Virus record (IMG/VR): IMGVR_UViG_3300025771_000186
Location: 1-23,949 of that record
Strand: one strand, 5' to 3'
Length of the DNA: 23,949 bases
DNA from: a virus
This document shows, in pieces, positions 7,207-17,100 of this stretch. Both the position numbers and the translations under genes were made by a program. Every line of letters starts with the position of its first letter. Positions within the stretch are counted from its first letter, which is position 1. The notes beneath the pieces are model-generated. The model did not search any database. It saw nothing but the letters and a program-made list of their open reading frames with translations, and was not told the DNA's origin.

Positions 7207-10200
7207 ATGGCAAATCGCTTTCTTAATAACATAAGAATAAACGATGAGTACACTCTGCCCTCAACGGATGGAGATGCTAATCAGATAATTCAAACAGACG
7301 GTGCTGGTAATTTATCATTTGTAGACTTAAGCGCTGTTGAAGGTGCGCAGTCAAACTTAGTATACTTTGATGTAAAGAACTCTTCTGGTTCTACTATAAA
7401 CAAAGGGAAAGGTGTGATGGCCGTTGGAACAGATGGAAACTCTGGTCATATTCTTATTGATGAGATGGTTGCCGATGGAACGGTAGAGCCTAAATATTTT
7501 CTTGGGGTCTTAGAGACAACGGTAGCTAACGGCGGTTTTGCTAGAGTAATATCATTTGGGCAGCTTGATCAGTTTAATACAACGGGTCAAAATGGCGAGA
7601 CCTGGAATGATGGACAAATATTATGGTGTGATCCTGATAGCCCTGGAGATTTTACAATAACAGAACCTGACGGCCCAAACGTTAAGATAGCTGCTGCCTT
7701 TATATTAAACTCGTCTACAAACGGAAAGATACAGGTAAGGGTACAAGCTAACGAGGGTATACACGACCTGCACGACACAAAGATAACGTCGCAGGTAGAT
7801 GGTGACGTATTAGTTTGGGATAACACTACAGGTGTATGGTTCAATGACAGTACGTTAAATGTAGACTATACTAATGGTAGAGTAGGTATTGGGACAACTA
7901 GTCCTGAAACTAATTTACAGATTGGTGAAGGCACTGGAACGCAAAGACTTTTACTTTATGGAGCTAATTCATTAAATACATCATCTGAAATAATACTTGC
8001 TGATGCAAGTATTGGTCCTGCTGTTTATAGGTACGGTGCAGGTATTCGATTTGATTCAAATAGCAATATATTATCATTAAGATCTTTTTTTGATGGATCT
8101 GCTTCTCAAGATGTTTCTTTTATTGATTTATACAGAAACACAGCTGTTGAAAACACTCCTATAAGAATTAATTACGACACTAGTTTTTCTGGCAACGTTG
8201 GCATCGGGACGACTAGTCCTAGTGCTAAATTAGAAGTTGATCTAAACTCATCAAATTCTTACAATTCTGCAACATTGACTACACCAGTTGTAGCTGTAGC
8301 TAACAGAAACTCAAGCAATGTAAACAATCAAGCTGCTGGTCTTCACTTGTATGCTACAGGTTGGGCTGGAAGTACAACAGGTGTTATTTCTTTAAATGCC
8401 ATTCAGATTGGTGGTAATTCTAGTACAGCTGACTTCGCTATTCAAACTAGGAATAATGGGACTTACGCTGAGAAGTTTAGACTTACAGCAGCAGGAAACG
8501 TCGGGATCGGGACGGCTAGTCCTGGGGCTAAGTTGGAAGTAAATACTAGTGTTGAAAATGACGGAATAAGATTAATAGGATCCTCAGTTAACACTAGGTT
8601 GACAATAGAAAATTCAGGGGCACCCACAGGTAATAGAGTTATGTCTATTACAAATAATTCTAGCGTCCCAGGGTTAATTATTCAAAGACTAAATAACGAC
8701 TACACTTTTTCTAGCAATTTATTAAGAATTACTCCTGACGGCAACGTCGGAATCGGGACGAATAGTCCGCAGGTAAAATTAGAAACAAGAGGAACCGCAA
8801 GTAATACAATTTCATCAACAACAGCTGTTTCTAAAATAGTTGGAAACGTTGGTGCAGGTTCTGTCGGTTTATATTCTGGCTCACTTGCTGGGTCTCCTAC
8901 TTATGGAACTTGGATTCAATCAATGAGAGAAACTGACAATTTAGCTTTTCAATTATTGTTAAATCCAAACGGCGGCAACGTAGGTATCGGAACGACTAGT
9001 CCTAATACTAAGTTACACGTAGCTGGGATAGTTCAAGTAACTGAAAGTGGAAATACTGCTTTTTATGGAGGTAATTACGTTAGAGTGTTTGGTGATCAAA
9101 ATTACGGATTTAGAAACACTGGTGGTGCTTACATAGCAAACATATCAATGAGCGGAAACTCATATTTTAACGGAGGCAACGTCGGTATCGGGACAACTAA
9201 CCCACAGGCTAAGCTTCAGGTTAATGGTATAACTAACAGTGTTGGTTTTCAAACGGAGCAATCAAACGCAACTTATAATCTGCTATCAAGAGATTCAGCA
9301 GGGAATCCAGCTCTTTATGTGCAGTCTGCTAATAGCGACACAAATCAACCTATAGCTAAGTTTTTTTCCGGCAACGCTAGTCCTAATCAAGGATCGTTGG
9401 TTCTTAATGTAGGTAAAGATAAATCCTACTTTACAAACACTAACGTTGGAATCGGGACTACTAGTCCTGAAAAAGACCTTCATATTTCTTCAGCAGAACC
9501 AACAATAAGACTTCAAGATTCAGATGGTTCCAATCAGTGGGGGCAAGTAAGACAAACAAATGCTAATTTAGTGTTTACTGTTAGAAACGGCACTTCTAAC
9601 GGTCAAATGAATTTCCAAACATTCGACGGAACAACAACAGTAAATACAGTAACACTTAAAACAGGTAATCAAGTACAATTTAATCAATACGGTTTAGGCA
9701 CGTATACAGGTACGGCGACACAGCGTCTCGCCGTAGACTCTAGCGGTAATGTTATAGAGATACCAATCGGATCAGGGCCAGTAGATGGAAGCGGTACAGC
9801 TAACTACGTAACCAAGTGGAGTGATGCTGACACGATTACAAATTCTGTAATTTATGATAATGGGACTAACGTCGGGATTGGAACCACTAGTCCCACGCAG
9901 AAGCTTGATGTTAATGGAAATATAAGACTATCTTCAGATGCTCCTACTATCGTCGCTACTTCAACTAATAATGCCTCTGGTTTAAGATACAATACAACAG
10001 GCACCGCTAGTGACACTCATAGATTTCAGTATAATGGAGCTACGCAATTAAACATAAAAAGCTCAGGCAACGTCGGTATCGGAACGACTAGTCCAGCGCA
10101 AAAGCTACACGTTGTTGGAAATGGAAGATTTACAGGTGGCTTTTTCGACGTAGGACACGGAGTATCAACTGAAGAAGTAGCCTTAAGCATAGGTAATTCT

Positions 10201-13200
10201 AGAACAGATAATGGATATGCATATATTGATTTAATTGGCGACACCACCTATACGGACTATGCCTTAAGAATTATTAGAGGAAATACAGGACCAAATACTA
10301 TTTCTCAAATTAATCACAGAGGTACTGGAGATTTTGAGATTAGAACCACAGACGCAGCAAATATTACTTTTGACACAGCAAGCTTGGAGCGATTGAGAAT
10401 TACTTCCTCCGGCAACGTCGGGATCGGGACGACCTCACCTACTACTAAATTAGATATATTAAGAGCAACGGGAGCTCCTAGTTTAACTGCTGATAATGGC
10501 GCTTTTACTATCTCAGATACTTTTGTTGGGGCGCAAATGGGTTCTATCCCTACATCACCGTATACGTTTTGGATACAAGGCAAGGATAGGAGAAATAATG
10601 GTGGGTCATTCCCAATTTCATTAAATCCAGTTGGCGGTAACGTTGGGATTGGGACGACTAGCCCTAGTGAGAAGTTAGAGGTTGCAGGAAATGTAAAACT
10701 CAACTCAGGAGCTTTGATTATATCAGGTACTCCTGCAGGCCAAGGTGCTGAAACAAGGTACATAAGTGGAGCAGCCACTACAAACGACCTTTGGTTTAAT
10801 GTACCTACTAATGGTAGATACAGGTTTGCTGTAGCGGACTCTCAAAAAGTTGAAATAACATCTGCAGGAAACGTCGGGATCGGAACGACTAGTCCTGCTA
10901 CTAAGTTACATGTTAACGGTGATATTGGCGCATACACTTCTGATTGGGTAGCCACTACTTCTGGCTCTAGGTTATTGATGAAAACGTTTGCTAGTACAGG
11001 AGACACATATTCATTAATTCAAGCACAAGATATTGGAGGTAACAGTAACAATGCTTTAGTTTTGCAGCCTTATGGAGACAACGTCGGTATCGGAACGACC
11101 ACCCCGGCACAAAAACTCCACGTTTCAGGTAATGCTAGGGTAACGGGTGCATACTACGATTCAAATAACTCTCCTGGAACTAGCGGCCAGGTTCTGTCTT
11201 CTACTGCCACGGGTACTGATTGGGTGTCACTATCTGAAATATCAGGTGTAGATGGAACAGGTACGGCTAATTATGTGGCTAAGTGGAGTGACACAGATAC
11301 GATTACTGATTCTGTTATTTATGACACTGGAACTAACGTTGGTATTGGGACGACTGTGCCCGATGCTAAATTACAAGTTGTACGATCTGCGGCGTTACCA
11401 AATGGCACAAATAGTGACTCAGGAAACTGGATAGAATCAGCGGCATTTAGGATAACAAGTGGTAATAATGGATTGTCTGTAGGTGTTGACAATGTTTCTA
11501 ATTCTAGAACATCGTGGATCCAGTCCGGGCATAGAGATACGCAATATGCATCCTCTTTAAGTGATTCAGAATTATTATTACAACCGCTAGGCGGCAACGT
11601 TGGGATTGGGACGGCTAGTCCTAACCAAAAATTACATATTTCGGGTAATGTTAGGATTGATGATGGATATACCTTAAGCTGGGGAGCTGATACAACTAAG
11701 ATAGCTGGGAACAGTTCAAATAATACTCTGTCTTTAAAAACATCAAGCACGGATAGACTTTATATAAATTCCTCAGGCAACATTGGGATTGGTACGACCA
11801 GTCCTGAAGAATTACTTCATATTAAAAATGGGGACGTTGGGGTTACACCTTATGATTTAGGAACAGGGCTAAATATAGAAGGCACAACCTCCAATGTTGG
11901 AATTAATATAATTTCTAGTAATACTGGCCAAGGAAGAATTTACTTTGCTTCGCCGTCCAGCAATACTGCGGGGGCTATAGAATATAATCATGACGCTACT
12001 CTTAGTAATGGTTTTATGAAATTTAGGACTGGCAATTCTGAAAGAATGCGGATTGACGGTTCTGGCAACGTTGGGATTGGTACGACTAACCCGCAAGCAC
12101 AACTACAAATAGATACACCTGAAACTAACGGCGCGGGTCAAGGGCTTAGAATTAATAGGCCATCAGCTGGGACTCATTATCACTCAGTAGAGTTTGCTAC
12201 AAATGGAACTGTAGATTGGTCTGTGGGTCAAAACAGTAACGATGCTTTTGAAATATATGAAGATGGGGTTGCTGTATTAACAAGATTTACTATAAAAGAA
12301 GGCGGCAACGTCGGGATTGGGACGACTAGTCCACAAAGCAGACTTGAGGTTGTAAGTACTATTCCATCATCTATACCTGCACTGGGGCTAGATTCTAATC
12401 TTTTTCAAGTAGGTGGAGGTACTTATGGAACAATGTTCGGGTCCATAAGTAATGGCAATGGTTATATTCAGCAGCAAAGATTTGATGGAACAGCCACCGC
12501 TTATAGTTTATTGCTACAGCCAAACGGGGGTAACGTTGGTATTGGAACACCTAGTCCTCAATTTAAGCTTGACATAGATGGTGGGGCAGCAGTCCCATTA
12601 AGATTAAATAGTACTGCTGATTATCAATTAAAATTAACTTCTTCTGATTCGTGGACAGGTATTGAGTTTGATGATGGAGCAGCGTCTGCAGCAGATCATA
12701 TTTGGCACAATGGGCAAAATCAAACTTTTGCCTTTGGAGGTGGAGGTAGTAATGTTTCTGGAAAAAAACTTCATGTACACGGAGCGACAACTATAGGTAG
12801 CGGTTTAGCATCAACAGCCGCTCCAACAAATGGTCTTTTAGTTGAGGGCAACGTCGGTATTGGGACTACTAGTCCTGGTTTTAAACTATCCGTTGCAATG
12901 GACGGGGATACCTATAGCGCAGACTTTTACCAAAGTAATAGCGGAACAGACAAATACAATGCCATTCGTGTAAGAGGTGCAATGACTAGTGCGGTTGGAT
13001 ACTATGGCATTGGTGGCTCGACTGCAGGCAATCCTGCATTTAGAGATGCCTTTGTAGTTGGAACGCAGTCAGCGCATAGTTTTAATTTAGCAACTAACGA
13101 TACTGCTAGAATGACTATTACTAGCAGCGGAAACGTCGGGATTGGAGAGACTAATCCTGGGGCTAAGTTAGAGGTAAACGGAAATATCAAATTAAGCAGT

Positions 13201-14163
13201 ACGGTTGGCTCTACAGCAACACCAAGCAATATCTGGTTAGGTAATGATTATAGTAATGGGCAAACTAGAGACAAATTAAAGATATATCTGTATAATTCTG
13301 GAACTGAACAATATGGGTTTTCTGTAGGTAACCAAGGAGATGTTCAATATCATTCAAATCAAACACACGATTTTTATGTAGACAATTCTTTTAAAGTAAG
13401 AATTGACTCTTCGGGCAACGTTGGGATTGGAACCACTAGCCCTGGGGCCAAGCTAACGGTTGCTGGTTCTGCTATTTCTATTTCAAATGGCTGGACAGGA
13501 AACCACGATATTTTATTTGTTGGGGGTTCAGCAAGTAGTACAGGGAGCGCTAACCAAACTGCCGCAAGAATTAGAAGTACAGCATCTGTTCCAGGCGGGC
13601 TCGCTGTTGGAGATTTGCTTTTTACAGTGAACAGCGGTGATGCATTTGTTGACGCATTATACATTAAAGAAGACGGCAACGTTGGGATTGGAACCACTAG
13701 TCCCGACCAGCTATTAGTAGTAGCTGATTCCTCAACAAATGCAGAAAGAGGAATTATTATAAGAAACTCTCATGGCGATACATCTGCAGACGCTTCTTTA
13801 CGTATAGATGGATACGCTGGTTCATTTATAGATTTCTATAGAAACTCTGGACTTCGTTGGAAATTTAATAGAGTAGCATTCTCTGACGACTTTAAAATCT
13901 CAGCCGCTGGAGCTGGCGGAGCTGGAGATGTAATGTATTTTGATTACAACACAGGAAACGTAGGTATTGGAACAACTACACCTTCATCTAAACTTCAAGT
14001 CGCTGGCGGTGTACAGATGGCTGACGACACAGATACAGCTTCGGCATCTAAAGTAGGGACACTAAGGTATAGAGCAGACGCAAACAATAGCTATGTAGAT
14101 ATGTGTATGCAGACTGGAGCATCGACATACGAGTGGATTAATATAGTACAAAACAACTGGTAA
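7207..14163 (+). CDS. Giant modular tail fibre / adhesin with 24 GNVGIGTTSP repeats
   Basis: A 2318-residue fibre-type protein. Residues 1 to about 220 are a unique N-terminal region (MANRFLNNIRINDEYTLPST at the start; a compact domain near 45-180), presumably anchoring it to the virion. From residue 225 on, 24 copies of GNVGIGTTSPxxKLxV occur every 61-142 residues, with variable beta-rich cassettes between them. Many cassettes end in MRI or LRITSSG, others in LLLQPxGG, directly before the repeat. The C-terminal cap (about 2270-2318) reads TASASKVGTLRYRADANNSY and onward, ending EWINIVQNNW. No peptidase S74 (endosialidase chaperone) domain is visible, although this repeat type often accompanies one. 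The likely role is a very long trimeric adhesin with exchangeable modules. The stop is directly followed by the ATG of a second fibre gene built from the same modules. The structural role is well supported; the receptor is unknown. Confidence 0.9.
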   Translation: MANRFLNNIRINDEYTLPSTDGDANQIIQTDGAGNLSFVDLSAVEGAQSNLVYFDVKNSSGSTINKGKGVMAVGTDGNSGHILIDEMVADGTVEPKYFLGVLETTVANGGFARVISFGQLDQFNTTGQNGETWNDGQILWCDPDSPGDFTITEPDGPNVKIAAAFILNSSTNGKIQVRVQANEGIHDLHDTKITSQVDGDVLVWDNTTGVWFNDSTLNVDYTNGRVGIGTTSPETNLQIGEGTGTQRLLLYGANSLNTSSEIILADASIGPAVYRYGAGIRFDSNSNILSLRSFFDGSASQDVSFIDLYRNTAVENTPIRINYDTSFSGNVGIGTTSPSAKLEVDLNSSNSYNSATLTTPVVAVANRNSSNVNNQAAGLHLYATGWAGSTTGVISLNAIQIGGNSSTADFAIQTRNNGTYAEKFRLTAAGNVGIGTASPGAKLEVNTSVENDGIRLIGSSVNTRLTIENSGAPTGNRVMSITNNSSVPGLIIQRLNNDYTFSSNLLRITPDGNVGIGTNSPQVKLETRGTASNTISSTTAVSKIVGNVGAGSVGLYSGSLAGSPTYGTWIQSMRETDNLAFQLLLNPNGGNVGIGTTSPNTKLHVAGIVQVTESGNTAFYGGNYVRVFGDQNYGFRNTGGAYIANISMSGNSYFNGGNVGIGTTNPQAKLQVNGITNSVGFQTEQSNATYNLLSRDSAGNPALYVQSANSDTNQPIAKFFSGNASPNQGSLVLNVGKDKSYFTNTNVGIGTTSPEKDLHISSAEPTIRLQDSDGSNQWGQVRQTNANLVFTVRNGTSNGQMNFQTFDGTTTVNTVTLKTGNQVQFNQYGLGTYTGTATQRLAVDSSGNVIEIPIGSGPVDGSGTANYVTKWSDADTITNSVIYDNGTNVGIGTTSPTQKLDVNGNIRLSSDAPTIVATSTNNASGLRYNTTGTASDTHRFQYNGATQLNIKSSGNVGIGTTSPAQKLHVVGNGRFTGGFFDVGHGVSTEEVALSIGNSRTDNGYAYIDLIGDTTYTDYALRIIRGNTGPNTISQINHRGTGDFEIRTTDAANITFDTASLERLRITSSGNVGIGTTSPTTKLDILRATGAPSLTADNGAFTISDTFVGAQMGSIPTSPYTFWIQGKDRRNNGGSFPISLNPVGGNVGIGTTSPSEKLEVAGNVKLNSGALIISGTPAGQGAETRYISGAATTNDLWFNVPTNGRYRFAVADSQKVEITSAGNVGIGTTSPATKLHVNGDIGAYTSDWVATTSGSRLLMKTFASTGDTYSLIQAQDIGGNSNNALVLQPYGDNVGIGTTTPAQKLHVSGNARVTGAYYDSNNSPGTSGQVLSSTATGTDWVSLSEISGVDGTGTANYVAKWSDTDTITDSVIYDTGTNVGIGTTVPDAKLQVVRSAALPNGTNSDSGNWIESAAFRITSGNNGLSVGVDNVSNSRTSWIQSGHRDTQYASSLSDSELLLQPLGGNVGIGTASPNQKLHISGNVRIDDGYTLSWGADTTKIAGNSSNNTLSLKTSSTDRLYINSSGNIGIGTTSPEELLHIKNGDVGVTPYDLGTGLNIEGTTSNVGINIISSNTGQGRIYFASPSSNTAGAIEYNHDATLSNGFMKFRTGNSERMRIDGSGNVGIGTTNPQAQLQIDTPETNGAGQGLRINRPSAGTHYHSVEFATNGTVDWSVGQNSNDAFEIYEDGVAVLTRFTIKEGGNVGIGTTSPQSRLEVVSTIPSSIPALGLDSNLFQVGGGTYGTMFGSISNGNGYIQQQRFDGTATAYSLLLQPNGGNVGIGTPSPQFKLDIDGGAAVPLRLNSTADYQLKLTSSDSWTGIEFDDGAASAADHIWHNGQNQTFAFGGGGSNVSGKKLHVHGATTIGSGLASTAAPTNGLLVEGNVGIGTTSPGFKLSVAMDGDTYSADFYQSNSGTDKYNAIRVRGAMTSAVGYYGIGGSTAGNPAFRDAFVVGTQSAHSFNLATNDTARMTITSSGNVGIGETNPGAKLEVNGNIKLSSTVGSTATPSNIWLGNDYSNGQTRDKLKIYLYNSGTEQYGFSVGNQGDVQYHSNQTHDFYVDNSFKVRIDSSGNVGIGTTSPGAKLTVAGSAISISNGWTGNHDILFVGGSASSTGSANQTAARIRSTASVPGGLAVGDLLFTVNSGDAFVDALYIKEDGNVGIGTTSPDQLLVVADSSTNAERGIIIRNSHGDTSADASLRIDGYAGSFIDFYRNSGLRWKFNRVAFSDDFKISAAGAGGAGDVMYFDYNTGNVGIGTTTPSSKLQVAGGVQMADDTDTASASKVGTLRYRADANNSYVDMCMQTGASTYEWINIVQNNW
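9784..9867 (+). repeat. Fibre module 'DGxGTANYVxKWSDxDTIT', copy 1 of 3
   Basis: This segment encodes DGSGTANYVTKWSDADTITN and a following VIYDNGTN that leads straight into repeat copy 8. The same protein module occurs at 11251-11334 in this gene and at 14308-14370 at the beginning of the next gene. The module is conserved in protein with many silent third-base changes, which points to older duplication or import rather than very recent copying. Confidence 0.85.
11176..11304 (+). repeat. Inter-gene paralogous segment, copy inside the 2318-residue fibre
   Basis: It encodes GTSGQVLSSTATGTDWVSLS, then EISGVDGTGTANYVAKWSD. The matching copy lies at 14233-14361 in the next gene and reads almost the same in protein (GTSGQVLSSTGTATDWVSLS, EISGVDGTGTANTVAMWSD). 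The DNA differs at many third positions but keeps the same length and frame. It links the middle of one fibre gene with the start of the next. Confidence 0.88.
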
Positions 14164-17100
14164 ATGAGTAAAAAATATATCACCGACGTTATAAAGATTG
14201 ACGGTCAACTACTAGACGGTAACGGCTCCGCAGGAACATCTGGGCAGGTTCTATCATCCACAGGCACAGCCACAGACTGGGTATCCTTGAGTGAAATATC
14301 TGGAGTGGATGGAACAGGCACGGCTAACACTGTAGCTATGTGGAGTGACTCTGATACGATTACAGATGCGCCTATAACCATAAGTGGTAATGATGCTACT
14401 TTTTCAGGGAGTGTAACAGCAGCAAATTTATTTTTAGGAAGTTCTTCAGTTAGAGTTTCACCGGGAGGAAGTGGTGAACTTGGATTAAATTATAATACTG
14501 GAGCAACTGGTAGTTTAGTTTGGTATGCTGGTACAACTTCTTCTAAGTTTAGTGTAACTAACGCAGGTAATGCAACTTTTGCAGGAACTATAGCGGTACA
14601 AGGTACGGGTGATTCTTATTTTACAGGCAACGTCGGGATTGGAGAGACTAATCCTTTGGAAAAATTACACGTTAACGGGGGGAATGTATTAATTCAAGGA
14701 GGTCCATCAACCACTTCTCAAAGTGAATTAGGGTTTACTAATGCTTTTGATACGGCATTTATTAGAAGTAGGTATACTAATCCAAGTGCGACTACGGAAA
14801 CATATTTAGCATTTCATACAAATACTGCAGGCGATAACAACGGTACAGTAGCGGAACAAATGCGTATTGCAGGTAATAAAGTAGGAATTGGGACAACTAA
14901 TCCTTCATATAAATTAGATGTAAAAGGGGGCGGTGGTTTTAACGATATATTAAACTTATCTGGAGCGCAGCCGAGGTTCCTGCTAATTGAAACTGATACA
15001 ACAGATACAAATTACGAAATATTAGTTTCAGGCGGAACTTTATTTTTTAGAACAACCAATGATGCTATTACAAGTTTTTCAAATAAGCTTTCTTTAACTC
15101 AAGCTGGAGTCCTTACTCTTAATGGATATGGTGCTGGTATTCTTACAACAAACGCAAGCGGACAAGTATCAGTAGATACTACTACGTATATTCCCACTAC
15201 AGATTACAATGATTTTGTAAATGTTGCTGGCGATACAATGACTGGCGTATTAACTATTTTAAATTCTAGCGATCCAAAATTAATACTCCAAACCTCTCCA
15301 GGAGATAGTAGCGATTGGAATTATATAAATTTTGTTGGCAGAGATACGGTTCGAGACGGGTATATTGGTACAGAATTCAGCGGAGATATGAGGGTGTATT
15401 CTGATAAAAATACTTCCAGCGTTGAATTAACCGCTAATGGTATTATTTTAAATGGTGGCGATGTTGGTATTGGAGCGACTAGTCCTGAAAACAAACTACA
15501 CGTTCAACAGCCTTCTGCATATACAGGCATACATACAACAGCGGGTATTAGAGTAAAATCAGATGCAGCTAGTTCTATTGGAAGTTATCACGGAACTATA
15601 GCTTTATCAAGGGGTACAGGTTCAGTAGCAATTTCAGCAGTTCAAGAAGCTACTGATAGTGACGTGATGGGTATGGCATTTTTTACACATCCATCAGCCA
15701 CAGGAGGCGATGCTTCTGTAGAGCAAATGCGTATTGACGCAGACGGCAACGTTGGGATCGGAACGACTTCCATAGACGAAAAATTGCATTTATATAATAA
15801 TGGGGATGTGGGAATAAGATTGCAAAATCAAGCCGACACATCTGGCAATACTTGGAGATTATGGCAGGACAACTGGAACGGGGCTAGTAGTTTTACATTT
15901 AATATAGATTATGGTTCAACCAATATTATTACTGCACTAACCAATGGCCGTGTCGGAATTGGGACGGATAATCCTGGGGCTAGACTTCAAATAGCCGGTA
16001 GTGACAGCTTTAATGCTCTTAAAATAACCGACTCAGGTAACGGTGACGGGTTCAAAGTCTCAAGTGTCACAACTCAAGGTACATATATTCAGGCGTACGA
16101 CGCCTCACATGTACAGACTATAAAGTTAGATGCTAGAACCGATAATGGAACAAGACACACCTATTTTAATGGAGGCGGCTACGTAGGGATTGGAACGACT
16201 GATCCACAAGAAAAATTACACGTAAATGGAAATCTTGGTTTAGGTACATCTCCTACAATTAAATGGACAAGTAATACTTTAAGATTTGAACCATTTGGAG
16301 ATTATATTCCTGTTGTTGTACTTGGCGGCACTACATCATATGCCCCAAGATTTGAAATAAAAAATGCAGGCGATGCAGCTACAGTAGTAATGTTAGATGG
16401 TTCTGGCAACTCTTATATTAACACAGGCAACGTTGGGATTGGAACTGCTAGTCCTGGTGAGAAACTTACAGTAAATGGGGCTATAGTATGGCAGGGAGCA
16501 TTAGTTTCTTCACAAACTAACAGCGGTGTTTTAGATAGGTCAGGTAATGATTTAAGAATTAGGGCTTATGGCGCAACCGCTGGAACTGGAAATTTAGTAT
16601 TTAGAACAGGTGGCGGTGGCGGTTCTGTTGATTCAGAAGCAATGCGCATTGATTCTAGCGGCGACGTAGGGATTAATGAAACTAACCCGTCTCAAAAACT
16701 ACATGTCAGCGGCAATTTAAGAGTAACAGGCTTTTACTATGACTCCACTAATTCAGCTGGGACTACCGGTCAGGTACTTCGTGTTACAAGCGGTGGCACT
16801 GGCTGGGATACATTAACCGCTTCAGACGTGGGGGCGGCTACAACTTCACACACCCATGCAGCCGCTGATATAACTAGCGGAACATTTGCAGACGCTAGAA
16901 TAGCATTAACTAACATTACACAACATACAGATCCTAAATATCTAAGAAGTGATGCATCAGATACTGCCTCCGAACTAATTACTTTCCAAAAAGGTATTTC
17001 CCAAGACGGTAATGCTAAATTCTATACCTGGAGAGCTTTAAACAATACTTCAGATACCTCTAATCAATATTATAGAATTGCTAGAATTACTAGTACACAG

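Larger units (their letters stand above)
7879..13983 (+). repeat. In-frame array of 24 ~30-bp repeats encoding GNVGIGTTSP
   Basis: Copies begin near 7879, 8191, 8494, 8740, 8974, 9175, 9439, 9865, 10066, 10411, 10636, 10867, 11077, 11332, 11593, 11776, 12064, 12304, 12529, 12847, 13129, 13414, 13675 and 13954. Each is about 30 bases; spacings run from 183 to 426 bases and are always multiples of three. The DNA consensus begins GGC AAC GTC GGG AT(C/T) GG and ends ACG ACT AGT CCT. Asn is coded AAC in all 23 copies that have it, and the Ser before Pro is AGT in 15 copies. The surrounding coding sequence favours AAT, ACA and other A/T-ending codons, so the repeat is conserved as DNA as well as protein. 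Confidence 0.93.

Noticed and set aside
10314-13697. Minus-strand open frames rich in VPIPTLP
   Set aside because: They are the reverse complement of the GNVGIGTTSP repeats and lie wholly inside a strongly supported + strand gene.
7879-13983. CRISPR-like array of regularly spaced 30-bp repeats
   Set aside because: The repeats are in frame within one long gene, spacers are 150-400 bases and multiples of three, and no cas gene is present.
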